DNA of 64,000 nt from Imbricaverruca yamaguchii (taxonomy: Eukaryota > Arthropoda > Thecostraca > Neoverrucidae), in the NCBI GenBank assembly GCA_034440575.1, contig JAOTOL010001508.1, forward strand, positions 762,001 through 826,000. Reading direction: 5' to 3'. Under the pieces are notes generated by a model. The model saw only the letters and a list, made by a program, of their open reading frames with translations. It was not told the origin of the DNA and did no database searches. Made by a program: the position numbers and the translations under genes. This document shows, piece by piece, positions 10,970 to 23,310 of the stretch; position 1 is the stretch's first letter; each line of letters opens with the position of its first letter.

Positions 10970-13255
10970 AAAAAATACACTCCTTGCATTGCTGGATGAA
11001 GACATACTTAACTAGCAAGACAGCTATATGCCATTATACAATAGTGATAACTTGGATGGAGAGGAAAATTCAGTCATACTGGGTCCCCTACTACATGAAG
11101 TTTCCAGTATAATTAAGGATAATACACATTTGTTATTTCGGGTCATCTGTAGGCACATTCCAAGAGGAGGCAGTAGTGGAGCCGAAAATGAGATGCCAGC
11201 CATATTACAAGAATATCAGTTTGCTAGCATGCACAAGTACAACATATGTCAATGGATGGCAAAATATGGATCACTGTAGTCTGAATATGATCTTAATGCC
11301 ACTGAACATTCCATATTTCACAACATTCCATCTTCCATATCATTCCATAACATTCCATTTGTGCATGTGCGATTTCTGGTGAGGTGCAGGTGAATTAATA
11401 AACAGCCACCAATGCATTCATATGTATGTTCTCCATTTGTGGACAAACCTCAGAACAGAGTCCAGATGTGCCCAGAAGAATGTATGGATGAACACCAAGA
11501 ACTAGAGTGGCATCCACACAACTGGTAAGCTACAAAGTGTAGCACTTCCCCCAAATCTCCAAAATACTGGTGGATATGAGCCCTGTTTTGCTACAGCATA
11601 GGAATTGTCATGGGCGCTATTACTTTTCCACATATGTTTTACACACACTTTGCCTGCATGAAGCATACAAAGGTATTAGGTTTGGCTAAGTTATGCTAGA
11701 TTATTTTTTTGTAAGTTATCCATTTATCAAATTCCTTTCGGAATCATTCAGGATTATATAAAAAAAAGTTTTTGAATGTTAAAAAACACTCGGGCTAGCA
11801 TAGGCTGGTTGGTTAGAATAGGCCATTTACTTTTAATTTGTTAAAGGACAAAATTGCTTATAAAATTTGTATTAAAAAAGGTTTTTTGCATCCAGTTAGG
11901 CTGCAGCCTTTTCTTCATTTTTAACATCACATTTCATGGTATATTTCCCAACCAAACCCGAGCCACTTTTTTGGTGTCATTTTGCTACCCAACTGCACTT
12001 GCGAAAAAAAAAGTGTGCAGTCACATCATGTAAGTACCTACATTATGAACACATTCATAATCATTGCACGAAAAATAAATTTCAAGAAATCAAGTCACCT
12101 TAAACTGCAAATTTGTCCATTCAGAAAGTCAGAGACCAGAAATGTTAAAAGTATAATGGTATTGAATGGAGAATGGGGACAGAATGCACCTAATAATCCC
12201 TGAACATTTCATGAATGCACAAATAATGCTTGAATGCATGCATATCTATAATATCTGCAGTTAATGTGCACTGAAGAGACCCAGCCCCCATTTTGAAAGA
12301 AAAACATTCACGCTTCAAAATGTGGTAAGTGAAAACAAAATTTTCCAGTCAATAGCAAAGCAATCAGTTTTGTTCATTTCTACGCTTGTCGGCAAAACAT
12401 CGCAGCAATTAATATTATCATGTCCTGCTCATTGTATTATCTGAAGATATACCGTCACACAACACAAGCTTACAGCTTTGGTTTATCCAAATCAATAACT
12501 CGAATTACCGCGAAGATATTTGATATAGGTAAGTAGGTAGGTACCTACATAGTCAGATAATACAACCTCTAATACCTCGAGCCAAACACGCAGTCAATTC
12601 CATCCGGATAGCAGCGAAGAGGTTTACAGAAAATCCTTCGTTGAATACAAAATACCACTACGCTCCGCTAACCAAATATAGGAATTCACCTTCACCAGCC
12701 CGACCGCGTTCTTGGATTCAATGAATTCACCGCTCTCCATCTCCCACTCCGGCCGGAGCTATTTGAACCATTGCCACGAAAAGCCATGGATAATGCATTT
12801 CTTCTTGGTTCCTTGGATAATGATATGTTCTGCATCAATTGGGACGGATAAAACCGTTCATATTTATATTATTAAGCAGTCAGGAGCGATATACATAAAA
12901 GATATCGGAAGGATTTTCCACATGAAAATTGCCTGAATGGTACCAAAACGTTCTTAAAACCTGGTAACAATTTGCTCCAAAATGAAGACCTATAGAACCA
13001 GAAATTTCACCTTCTTTCGATTTCATGACTTATATTGTTTCCGAATTTCATCAACAAGCGGGAATAGTTGTATTCATGTCACTCCGACCGCGAGGTTTCC
13101 CCACTCCGGACAAATTCAGATTTACGTGTGTTGACCTCTACACTCTTATAAGCCTCATTCGGATCCAATGATTAATTTCTTCCCACAGTCCTGATTATCA
13201 TCAATTGAGAAAAATTTCCCTGTAATTCTCTTGGCAGTTTTGTCTAACTTATTTT
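10970..13255. other. AT-rich unassigned DNA inside the hAT-type element
   Basis: No convincing coding frame. The array stops at an AATTATACACTCCG unit near 10,953-10,966 and resumes at an equivalent unit near 14,323-14,336. This about 3.3-kb stretch may therefore be an insertion into the array, although similar units also occur at about 14,260 and 14,294, which weakens a target-duplication reading. Confidence 0.4.
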
Positions 13256-13371
13256 CATTTTTTGGTATTTCATAGCAATCATGGCGCGAAATGAGACGCT
13301 AATTTCCGCTAATAAACATTTTTTGGTATTTCATAGCAATCATGGCGCGAAATGAGACGCTAATTTCCGCT
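13256..13371 (+). repeat. Tandem duplication, 61-bp period
   Basis: A block starting CATTTTTTGGTATTTC and containing CATGGCGCGAAATGAG occurs twice with an exact 61-base offset (13,256 and 13,317). There is no visible mismatch over about 55 bases, indicating a very recent slippage duplication or an assembly artefact. Confidence 0.9.
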
Positions 13372-13989
13372 CGTCCGTGACGATAATCTGTTTTACAGCA
13401 GCAATTTGCCCGCCCGTCTAGTCGCTTTTCATCTTTCCAAGGCATCCCTTGCTTCTACTAAACATTCCAGACATGAACTAAAAAGTGCATTGAAATACAT
13501 TTAATATTAATAAGGATTGACTTCAATATTTTTTTTCAGCTTTCTCATTTGAAAAAAGAAAATTTCATCGTGGAGAGAATAAAAGATTTTAGACGGATTG
13601 TTTTAGTATAACTTTCCTTCAACCATTATATATTCCGAAACCCATATCCCGAAGTAACATTTTAGACCCTCCCATTTTAGACCCAGCGGTGCACGAACGT
13701 CCTCCTCTCGAGGTATGTTGTGAATTTGTATTAGTTATGCGGTGTTGGTACCTATGCTAGGAGTGGCAGGTATTGATATATAAACTTGGTTGACATTGAT
13801 TAAGTATACTTTTGTGATCATTTTCTCTACCATTGCTCAGGAAGTTGCCTTATAAGTCATTCACGTAACGTGGATGACTTCAGACGACGATGTGTGGTAG
13901 ACCCCATCTGGTTGTCTGTGAGACACTAGGATAAGAACCCAACAAATGACTTAAAGGCGTTTTATTCTTGAGGAAGAAGAATTATCGGG

Positions 13990-14135
13990 TTATTTTACGA
14001 CGCATTCAACCGCAAGGCTGCATAGCGCCGCCACCCTATATCACACCGATTGGTCGTGGGTGGACTGCCAATTCAGCCGGCCGTGAGATTCGAGTCCCAC
14101 GCTCCACCATCTAAGCTACCGAGGCCAATGGGTTT
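13990..14135 (-). repeat. tRNA-derived SINE, family S (copy 2)
   Basis: Minus-strand copy of the SINE seen at 5068-5235. From the right it shows an A-box-like TAGCTTAGATGG, TCGAATC within the B box, the CCGATTGGTCG middle block (on the plus strand), and a tail complementary to TTTTACGACGC. It lies within the AT-rich insert of the hAT-type element. Confidence 0.6.
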
Positions 14136-14322
14136 TTATTCTTCATTCCAGGAGATATCACTGCATTTTTCAAAATGTATACCCTTCGTTATATATAAAA
14201 TGTATATACTTCGTTACTTGGTGTGCTTCAACATATACCCCATAATTTGGCAAACTGGGAAATTATACACCTCATAACATAGTGCTTCTCAAGATTATAC
14301 ACTCCATACTTTGGCAAGCCCA

Positions 14323-14769
14323 AAAATTATACACTCCGAATCCAAGACCGAGAAGTCAAAATCCAACACTGCTGGAATGTCACTGGAACTAAAATATACT
14401 TCTTCAGTGGCCGCAGTGTATATCAAAGGGACAAATTCCCCCTCTATGCTGAGAGGGATAAGCTCCCAAAATCGTGCCAGAGCTCCAAAATTAGCGCTGG
14501 GGCCACCAAAATTCGCGCTGGGGCCACCAAAATTCGCGCAGGGGTCTCCGAATAAGTACTTCGGGTCCACGAAATCTCATTCCGAGGCTCAAAAACTTGC
14601 AATAAGAACCGCCAAAATCGCGTTGGGGCAACAGCTAAGTACAACGCTTCCCACAAGCTCAAATCTGTCCCCCAAAATATCGCGCTCGGGACCCACAATT
14701 CCCATGGGTAGTATCGTCGAATCTCCACAAAATTGGCGTTTAGGCTCACACGTAAGAACAGTGTGACCA
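14323..14769 (+). repeat. Degenerate array of 20-25-nt units (resumed array)
   Basis: Units such as GGGGCCACCAAAATTCGCGC appear two or three times almost exactly at 14,500-14,540. They then diverge while keeping a CCAAAA-type core every 20-25 bases. It continues without a break into the left arm of the long inverted repeat. An open frame of 151 residues across it is incidental. Confidence 0.65.
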
Positions 14770-15520
14770 CAAAAATAAAATCGGTATCCGAAAAAAAATC
14801 AAGCTGGAGCCTTCCAAAATAAGAATGTATTTTACAAAATAAATGCCCTGTTCAAGAACATGGCCCTGGAGCGCCGAACATGCAACCAGATTCCTTCACA
14901 AATTGTGTATGACACTAAAAAACATACCGTACCTAAACAAAATCGAGATGAGATGCAAAAACGTGGCGCTAGGGACTCGAAAAGTTTGGCCGGGATTCGG
15001 AATTTATAACAACAACAAAAAGATCCACAAAAATCTCGTTCAGCCCAGAAAACTGGTGTTGGGTCCTAGAAACCACGCGCTTGGGCGCGATAAATTGCGC
15101 TGGGATTAAGAAGCACCGCACCGAAGTCACAACATCGTACTGGAGCACCACAAATGTGCGTAAAAAGCCCCCCAAAACACAACAGGAATCTAAGAGCATA
15201 GCGGGGACCGACAATACAACTGGCCCTCAAAAACGCACATAGGCTCCCAAAAAGCGACAGGGCCTTAACATACCTGGACCTCTAAAAAAAAATGCACAAG
15301 AAGCTCTTATGGCATATAGGTCATAAGGATGCACCAGGGCCTGAAAAGAGGCTGGGGTCACAAATGGCAGCATGGTTGCAAAACGAGCAAAAGCAACGGG
15401 CGTTAAATGAAGACATCGGGATCTTCGAAAACGTCCTGACACATAAAAGAAGTCATCGGTGCCCAAAAAAGCTACAACACACTGAAATGAGGAGGGGCTT
15501 GGAAAATGCATTAGGCCGCT
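14770..15520 (+). repeat. Left arm of a 750-bp inverted repeat (degenerate array units)
   Basis: This arm aligns throughout with the reverse complement of 18,785-19,550. Matching landmarks in order include TCAAGCTGGAGCC, CACAAATTGTGTA, AAAATCGAGA, AAGATCCACAAAAAT, CACAAATGTGCGT, CTCCCAAAAAGCG, GACATCGGGAT and a GTCATCGGTGC-like block. I estimate about 70-80% identity by eye. Transcripts across both arms could form long imperfect dsRNA. Confidence 0.75.
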
Positions 15521-18500
15521 GCGCAGAAAGACGCAGCGGGTCCAACAAAGAACACTGAGGAAGGTCCTCGGTTAGACAGCCATTCTGAGAGGATTGCAGC
15601 AAAGATATCAGGTGCGTCAAAGCTGAACGGAATCTGCTTTCCATAATTACCAGAAAATGTGGGAAGTAGGAAATTAAAGATCGGATTTAATCAATCGGCT
15701 TTTCGCAGCGAGCGCCCATACTAAGCATTGCAGCACGTCAAATATGGGGCAAGTTTATCATGTGACAGTGTAGGGGTGGCGGCTCTGCCGTCGGTGGGGT
15801 GTCCGGGGTGGTGGCGAGTGTGGGTGTGGGGTGTGTAGTGTGGGTGTGGGTGTGCGGGGTGTAGGTGAGTGGGTGTATGGGTGAGTGGAATGTGGACGTG
15901 TGTAAAATGTGTGTTTTCCCTGTTGCTAACCTCACTTAAACTCGACTGAGTGGTATGGGTGTGTGAAATGTATTTGATATTTTGCCTAAACTCGACTGTA
16001 ACTGTTTGAAGTACTTGAACTGCTGAATTTATTGAGGGCTTGACCTAACTCACTCCTTTGTTGATTGTGGCTATGTCAGTGGTGTATTGTGCTGTTTTTC
16101 ACCGCCAATTCCACTACAAATCCCCAAACCCCAGCCGTCGTGATATTGGTTTGAGTTGCCGTCCCTAACACGGCTTGATATATGTGCGATGTCAATGTTT
16201 TGGGAACACCATATAGGTAAGTGAGAGTATTGAGCCAGATTATCATTAATACGTTGCATGAGGGAATTGATGACAATTAAATTTGTCATTGGTTTGAAAT
16301 ACATTTCCGTGTTGGGACTCTTTGGACGCTAGTAATAGTATAATTTTGTGCAATGTTCCGCACGAAATAGGTGCCTGTGTTGAGCCCCAAGCAGCTTCCG
16401 CTGATCCTTAAATCTGCCTACTCACGTTCATTTCCCTCATTCACTTCACATTCGCTCGCCCCATTCATGCTCTCCTTATTAATTAATGAATTGCTTGGTC
16501 CCCGAATTTTGCTCCTGACCCCCGCCCCCTTTCAGCGGTACACAAACACATAGATCGACAGACCAATGCTCTAATTTTGATGGTATTGCCGGGCCGAACA
16601 AGTAAACCTTTCACTGACGAATCATGGCTGTGATTATTGACTGCGTTTCTCGCCCGGACAAAGTCTTAACTGCAACGAGGGAGCTCATCGTACTGACTCC
16701 GAGAGCTGATACAAGAGCTCTGGTGTCTTTGACCGACATACCTAGCCTTAAGTTCCATCGATGCCGCACCGGCCTTATTCGCCGTACACTTGCGACCAGG
16801 TCTGACGTATTCCACGGGCGGACACGGATCCCTATCACGTTGGGCACGTACCCGGTCGTCGTTATAACCTAGCCGGCCCTATGAGTTTTAGCCTCGGGGC
16901 TTATGGCATGCCAAACCCGTCCATGTGTCCCTCGAACTGTCTGCACCAACCGTGCCCACGTGCAGAGTTCGGGGGTGGACAAATTGCCGGGCAGTGTTTT
17001 GCCTATACCCTATGGTCCGGCGCCAGACTTCCGGCGAACGCAATGTGGTGGCCCCTTTATCGCCCCCTTCCACATGCATACCATGTTCGCCACCTCACCT
17101 GCACCCCTGGATCGCAGAGGCCAACGTGATTTTGCGGTCAAAGATCCAGAGCAGGTGAACTAATATTCCCGAAGTGTCCGTTCATCGCACCCTCTCGCAA
17201 TCAGGCATTAACCAAACGCACGTCATATATGTAACAGCAATAATATTCTAGACCATTTAACTGTCTTCATCAGTCACCACCACCACCCGGAAACGTTCAG
17301 TCCATAGGACGACTCGCAGGTCGGCTGCCTCGCTTATAAATTTACTTCATTGTACAAATTAATATTAGGCACGATCCAAGCATAATTGTGTGAATCCTTC
17401 CACCTTGTCTGGAAATACTCACGGTACTATCCCCGTATACGGGTCGGCTGTTGATGACCCGGTCAGAGCGAGAAGCGCGGCGGGCACCCCTCATCACCCG
17501 CGGCACGGCCACCATTTCAATTCTGGACGTAAATATCCTCCCCTCCTCGCACCTGGTCGCTGAGGTATTTACTACGCGGGCACCGTTTTAAGAGGGTCGT
17601 AGTTCTCACCTCATCCACTGCTGCACTCTATCTTATTTTATCCAGCCTTGCTCTACCGCTCCTCCTGTCCGTCACTGCCGAAATGCTACCACCGGTCTTT
17701 GCTTATGCCACCAGAGAATTGATATGCTTAATCTAATATATTTACCTTTACATACACCGCATCGCATTATGCACACACTGCTCATGTACTTCTCGCCATC
17801 TCCGACATCTCCGTCCACTTCCTCCCCATCCTAAACTTATCCTATTTGGTACCCTCCCCCCCCCTTCATGAGACAGGTCGCTCCCATCAATGAATTTGGT
17901 GAGAAGGCAGAATATGCGGAAGAGAATTTAGGTTGGTTCGGAAAGGTTTGGGAAAGAGGATGACATGTCAGAAGTTTAACGCTCACATGCCCGATGGTGA
18001 GTGACGAGTGGCCTTCACTGAGTACTTCCTCTCCTCCATCCGAAAACTCAGCTATCTGGCCACCGCTGGACGCCCCTAAGGCGTCGGTCCGGCGTCCACC
18101 GCCGCGCGTCTTCCAGACCCTTCTCTGTCTCTCTCCTCTCTCCCTGTCTGTCCTGTTCTGCTCTCCTGAATTTTCTTTAGCCCCGCCTTCTTTTTCTGAT
18201 GTACTCCCTCCCAGGGCTTCGGAGTGAGTTCGCGCTCCTGATTGGTTTTGGCCTTTTCCGCCTGGGGCCTTCATGGCTCTTTTTCTGGCTTGGGTGGCGA
18301 CGTCTTCACGTCCGGGCCACTGACCTCACGGGCCGATGACCCTTCTTCCGGAGGTGGTCCAGCTGATGTTTGCACCTCCGGTGGCCAGCTGTTCGCGGTG
18401 CCGAGCCGTTACTCGCGTTCGCCGCCTATTATTGTTGGACCGCCCGTTTGATCTTGGGCGCCGGCGCCACTGGCATGTGGTTTCCGGGCAGATATTTGAA

Positions 18501-18784
18501 CGGGACGGGTAAGGAGCTGGCTGGAAGTCTGGCGGCCCGATGGATGGGAAAATATACAAATTTTGGTGCCGAAAAATATAAGCCTCCTTACAATAGCAAT
18601 TAGCAAAATGCAGAAGGCCTAGCAGAAAACGCAGCATCGCACGAAGTGTTGCGAATGCGCCGAATGCGCGCACGTGCACGGACATTGGCGTCGTGGCGAC
18701 CGGGTGATGTGAGCTGGAATGCCTGATATTGGGAAATTTTACATTTGAAAGTGATGGATAATATATTTTAAACTCGAGTTAGGG
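15521..18784. other. Spacer of the long inverted repeat; low-complexity and unassigned sequence
   Basis: Contains a GT-rich low-complexity stretch (15,770-15,905), AT-rich DNA, and a locally higher-GC part (16,600-17,160 and 17,850-18,560). An ATG-started 82-residue frame at 16,624-16,872 (+) has balanced composition but no domain I recognise. Nothing here looks like a transposase. The CT-rich run at 18,110-18,190 is simple sequence. Confidence 0.4.
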
Positions 18785-19550
18785 GTTTAATACATTTTCT
18801 ATACGCCTGCTCGTTTTAGGGTTTTGTTGCTTTTTATGCACCGATGATATTTTTACGTGTCAGGGCGTTTTCTAAAATCCCGATGTGCTTATTTAGCCCC
18901 TGGTCCTTTTGTTCGATTTGGAACCATTTTGCCTTTTGTGGTTCCAGCCACTTTTTCAGACCCTTATGCGTTAGCATGGTCCCTGCGTGCCTTGAGAGCT
19001 TCCGGTGTATTTTTTTAGACCTCCATGCATGTTTATTTAGGGCTGCAACGCATGTTTTGAGGACCTGCCGCTTTTTGGGAGATTGTGTGCTTCAGAGCGT
19101 CAGTTGTATTTTCGGCCCCCGTTGTGCTCCTGGGGTCCTGCTGTGTTTATTTGGGGCTTCTAACGCACATTTGTGGCCGTTCGGTTTTGGGGCTTCGGTG
19201 CGATTTTTCTGTGACTTATTTTTATGTGACTTATCGCTCCCAGGCGCATAGTTCCGGTTACCCAACGCTAGTTTTCTGAGATGAATGTTATTTTTGTGGA
19301 TCTTTTCGGATTTGTTTTTCTCTCTCAAAAGACCGAATTCCGGCAAGACATTTCGAGACCCTGACGCCATGTATTTCTATCCGTTCTCGATTTTTCTAGA
19401 TTCGGTATTTTTGTCGGCGGCGTACACAATTTGTGAAGGCATCTGGTAATATGTTCTATGCTCAAGAGCTATTTTAACGACCCTAACCTTGATTTTTTGG
19501 GAATCCCTCTTTTTTTGTAGGGCTCCAGCTTGACATTTCCGGATACAGAT
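18785..19550 (-). repeat. Right arm of the 750-bp inverted repeat
   Basis: The reverse complement of this segment reproduces, unit by unit, the order found at 14,770-15,520. Both arms carry the same succession of distinct degenerate units, so one arm is an inverted copy of the other and not an independently grown array. Confidence 0.75.
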
Positions 19551-20334
19551 CCGGTTGTTGTGGTATAGTGCACTTTCAGCAGTGTGAGTTGGTGTATCAA
19601 GGGATACCAAAACAAAACCGTAAAATTGGGTGGGGGAGTTAGGGATGAAATCCGACAAATCAAGAAAGATAGTGGTAGATTAGCCCCCTCCACGGGATAA
19701 TTTAGTTGATCACTAATCATTTCGTTTCGATAAGTCCCCTTTGACAAAATTGCAGTCGAAGTCCCAGGCGCGTGAATTAATTCGTGAAGAATTTGTTATT
19801 TTAACCTGTTCGGTAGGTGCCTTGCAAACAGCACCAAATGTTAGAAAAATTCGCAAATTCTTCATATTCCGATCAAAAAGCCAATGTAACCCACTTCTTG
19901 TTGTCACCTTCGCGAAATTATCGCCCTAGGACTGAGAAATTATCGCTTAAGCTTTGCTTAGGCCATCAAGCTGGTGGAAATAAATAACAGTAGTGATTAA
20001 TCGAGTTATATTCAGTTATTCTTGGAGGACAACGGTGGGTTGATCAATGGGAGATGTCTGAAAGATATGCTTAGCATCAGCCTCGCTGTAATCTAGAGGC
20101 CAGCGGGAACATTCTTCTGTTCGAAAAAGCATTGAGACGTTGGTTTGTTTTGACACTTAGGCATTTATCCACATATTACTTATTTATACCTTGGTAGTTT
20201 TCAGCGAGAAAACAAAAATTTCGCTGAAAATCAACACGCAAAAGCAATATTGCTCTTGCGTGTTGAGTAAATAATGCACCATGCCAAGAACAAACAGTAC
20301 ATTAATATGAAACCATGTTTCCCATTCCCGAACT

Positions 20335-20400
20335 AAGGGCCCAAAAACAATAGGAGGCCCTAACAATGGAGGCCCTTTTTCGGGGAGCAGGAGGCCCTCT
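20335..20400 (+). repeat. Terminal array units at the right end of the hAT-type element
   Basis: Three GGAGGCCC units spaced about 20-22 bases apart lie just inside the right terminus. They have the same orientation and core as the array at the left end. Confidence 0.65.
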
Positions 20401-20441
20401 TTTGATCTTGCCCCTGGAAGAGTTTCGTGGCGACGCCACTG

Positions 20442-20449
20442 AGAACAGC
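20442..20449 (+). other. Right 8-bp target-site duplication (AGAACAGC)
   Basis: Directly follows the terminal CGACGCCACTG and is identical to 8170-8177. Confidence 0.7.
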
Positions 20450-21204
20450 GAACTTCGGAGTACCTATTGTTTCTAGTTATCTTGATTTCATCAATGTGAC
20501 TTTGCCAATATACCGTTTTGAATAAATGTTTGAAGTTAAGACGAAACGTCGATAAAATACGGAGATGACCTACAGAGATGATCAGTTTGCCGCCAGGTGT
20601 CGTGGTGGAAGCACGTGGATGTGGAGCTCCAACTTACCAGATAAGTCGTTGCAGAACAGGGCAGTGCATTAGGCTAAGCTGTTGATAAGAGTTTATAAAT
20701 TACTTATGTGAATATATTTACTTAGTTTTTATCTGATAAGTACTTCTGTAACACGAAAATTATACTATATCAACCCAGCGAGGCTGCCCAGCGCCATCTT
20801 GTCTTTAGGCGCGGCCCCGTGGCTTATATTTCTGTAGTGTAGAGGAATAAGTTTTGGTCTTTTTGATGTTGAAGTTCAGGATAGAGTTTACGATTTAAAT
20901 AGTTGGCTTCAATTATACTGGGCATATTTCCATGTACCGGGTAATTTTAGAGGTATATAGCATCCTTCATTTTTGGAGTATTTTAGTATCTAGTTTTGTT
21001 CACCTGGTGATATTACAAGTGTGTAGATGTTAAAAGTACATTAGAGAATAATAATGCTTTCCTAAAAATACTTCATTTAGTTTTGAGGTGCATAGTCTCT
21101 TTGGTGTTTAAGTTTAAGATAGAGTGTAATACTAAGTTGGGGGTATTCATAAGTGCTGTGTGACTGTTCATTTTCCTGTCTAGCCATAAGAGATATCAAA
21201 AGCG
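20450..21204. other. AT-rich spacer
   Basis: No open frame or repeat stands out between the hAT-type element and the first CR1 copy. Confidence 0.5.
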
Positions 21205-21437
21205 ATATTCATATAGTTGTCTACTTGTCTAGAAGACAATTTGATTAGACATTTAATTTCAAGATGAAAAAAAAGAGTTGTTTAATAGTTTTTGCTCAAT
21301 GTGTTGATATTCTTCAGGTACTTAGATCATTATCTGACAGGATAGGAGGTAGCAATTTATAGTAAATAATAGTTGGATATTTTTTTAACTTCATTTTTGT
21401 CGGTTGTTTAACGAGTTAACTTCAATCTAAATCTAGG

Positions 21438-22369
21438 ATGGTTCCTACCAGGATGCAGGAACTAGAGGAAGAGATTAGGGCCCTTGGGGCAGAGATTTGC
21501 AAGCTCAAGGCTGCCCTTGTTGCACAGGGTATGCAAGATAAGGTTAAAAGGGGTCACTCCGCGGCAGGGACATCACATGCCCAGGTGGTCGCAGGCCACC
21601 AGGTAGCTGAGGCTTCCCCTATTGTGGAGGTGGCTGAGATTTATCTAGAGGAGAGTGTTAATAATGAACAGAGGAGGGGTAGTTATGGTAGGTCACAGGA
21701 GGAGAAGTGGCATGAGGTCAAGGGGTGGAGGATTTGGAGACGCGAGCTTAAGTAAAGGGTCAGTGAGTGGCAGGTGGCAGGTGGCAGGAGTGGGAGGAAG
21801 CCTAGTCGAACTGCTCAACAAGCAAGCATAGCAATATCGAATAGTTTCGAGGCACTATCTTTCGCCCAGGATAGTAGTAGTGAGGATGCGGTACTGGTCG
21901 TAGGTGATTAGATGGGGTATTTTGTAAAGGTAGGAGGGACACGAGGTACATCACTAGGCCTGGTGCCAAGGTTAAGGACCTGGCGCCAGTGGTGGCACAG
22001 GCCACGAGTGATCACCAGTTTAGTACAGTTATAGTACAGGTAGGGGTGAATAACATAGGTCCTGCTAGAAGTGAGGAGCTGCTGCAGGACTATAGGGCCC
22101 TTCTGGGCACCCTGAATGATAGCAATAGGAGAGTCATTGTAACTGCAATTTTGCCTAGGGCTGGAGCGCCCCCTGAGTGGAGCTCTATGGCACTGGCAGC
22201 CAATGCCAGGGTAGGTATGCTCTGCCATGAATTAGGTTTCACATTTGTTGATGAGTGGTGTAGGCTTTATGGATCCTGGGACCTTTGTCAGAGGGATGGC
22301 CTGCACTGCTCCGAGAAGGGGGTTCATGTGTTAGACAAAGTGTATGAGAATGTCCTTCAGGGAAACTAG
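21438..22369 (+). pseudogene. CR1 ORF1 remnant (coiled coil plus SGNH esterase-like domain)
   Basis: Starts at the ATG at 21,438. The first 105 residues begin with a heptad-like segment rich in Leu, Glu and Lys (EELEEEIRAL-type), then basic, then a stop at 21,753-21,755. A second frame (21,989-22,369) gives the esterase C-terminal half, including QVGVNNIG and RDGLHCSEKGVHV. The catalytic GDS region has been lost to a stop and an indel near 21,905. CR1 ORF1 proteins are known to carry RNA-binding and esterase parts. This copy cannot make an intact one. Confidence 0.75.
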
Positions 22370-23299
22370 GAAATGGGGTGGGGAGGGATGAAATTGCATT
22401 GCCATCTCAGGGATATTGAAATAGTGTCAGCCAAGGCAATATAACCGCAACGTCAGTAAATAGGGACAGCAGTATTTCAAGGTAGCAGAGTGGTAGTTAA
22501 TCCAGTGATAAAAGAACTCCTCAGCATGAAGAAGCCAAAGGTGGTAATGGAGCATATGTCAAGTGTATGATGCTTAATGCTCAGAGTATCCGATCCAAAT
22601 TTGATGAGTTCAAGTGTTATGTTGCTGAGGAGGAACCAGACTTTGTTTCCATTACGGAGGCATGGGTCAGTGAGGGAGACTTGACTGTAGGAGAAACTCT
22701 GGGAGGAAGTGACCATAACATAGTTAGATTTAAGGCACATGTAGGGGAAATTATTAAGGATAATTTGGTAAAGGTTCCAAATTTCAACAGAGCGGACTTT
22801 GACTGCATGAGAGCGGCTTTAAGTGCCATAAGATGGGAAGAAGAATTCTCCAATTTAAATGCCTGTGAAATGTGGGAAAAGTTCAAATCTTACTTGAAGG
22901 AAATTCAGATTAGACATGTCCCCCAAAAGCAAAGACTCAAAAGAAGGATAGGGAAGCCAACATGGCTTACACCAGACTTGATAAAAGCAAGTAAGGCTAC
23001 GAAAGCTGCATTTAGAGTGTTTAAGAAAGCTTCAAATATCGCAACTCTAAAGGCGCATCGAAAAACTAGAGACACTGTGAAGCAAAAAACTAGAGCAGCA
23101 AAGCGAGCAAAAGAACTGGATTTAGCTAGGAACTGTAATGGGGACAGCAAAAAGTTCTTTTAGTTTCTACAAGATGAGTAAAGTTTCTAGCACAATTGCT
23201 CCACTGGAAGTAAATGGGACTATATTGGGTGAGGATATTGAGATGGTTGAGGAGCTGGGCAAGCAGTTTAGATCAGTGTTTACATTGGAAGATATGACC

Positions 23300-23310
23300 A
23301 ATCTGCCGAC
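23300..23310 (+). other. SINE target-site duplication, left (AATCTGCCGAC)
   Basis: Repeated with one change as AATCTGTCGAC at 23,491-23,501. The uninterrupted site is present in CR1 copy 2 near 35,740, which confirms the insertion boundaries. Confidence 0.85.

Larger units (their letters stand above)
8178..20441 (+). mobile_element. Giant (12.3 kb) hAT-type element filled with degenerate short-unit arrays
   Basis: The left end reads CAGGGGCGTCGTCAC. The reverse complement of the right end reads CAGTGGCGTCGCCAC, a match at 13 of 15 positions. Both ends are flanked by the identical octamer AGAACAGC. The same kind of short repeat unit (GGAGGCCC plus about 12 variable bases) lies just inside both ends in the same orientation. 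Inside are arrays at 8240-10,965, 14,323-15,520, 18,785-19,550 and 20,335-20,400, a long inverted repeat, AT-rich DNA (10,970-14,320) that may be a later insertion, and a SINE. No hAT transposase is visible, so it would be non-autonomous. The alternative is two unrelated termini sharing an octamer by chance. Confidence 0.6.

Noticed and set aside
17837..18274. A 145-codon minus-strand frame rich in Gly, Glu and Arg
   Set aside because: It follows a low-complexity CT/GA-rich stretch, and no domain, conservation or gene structure supports it.
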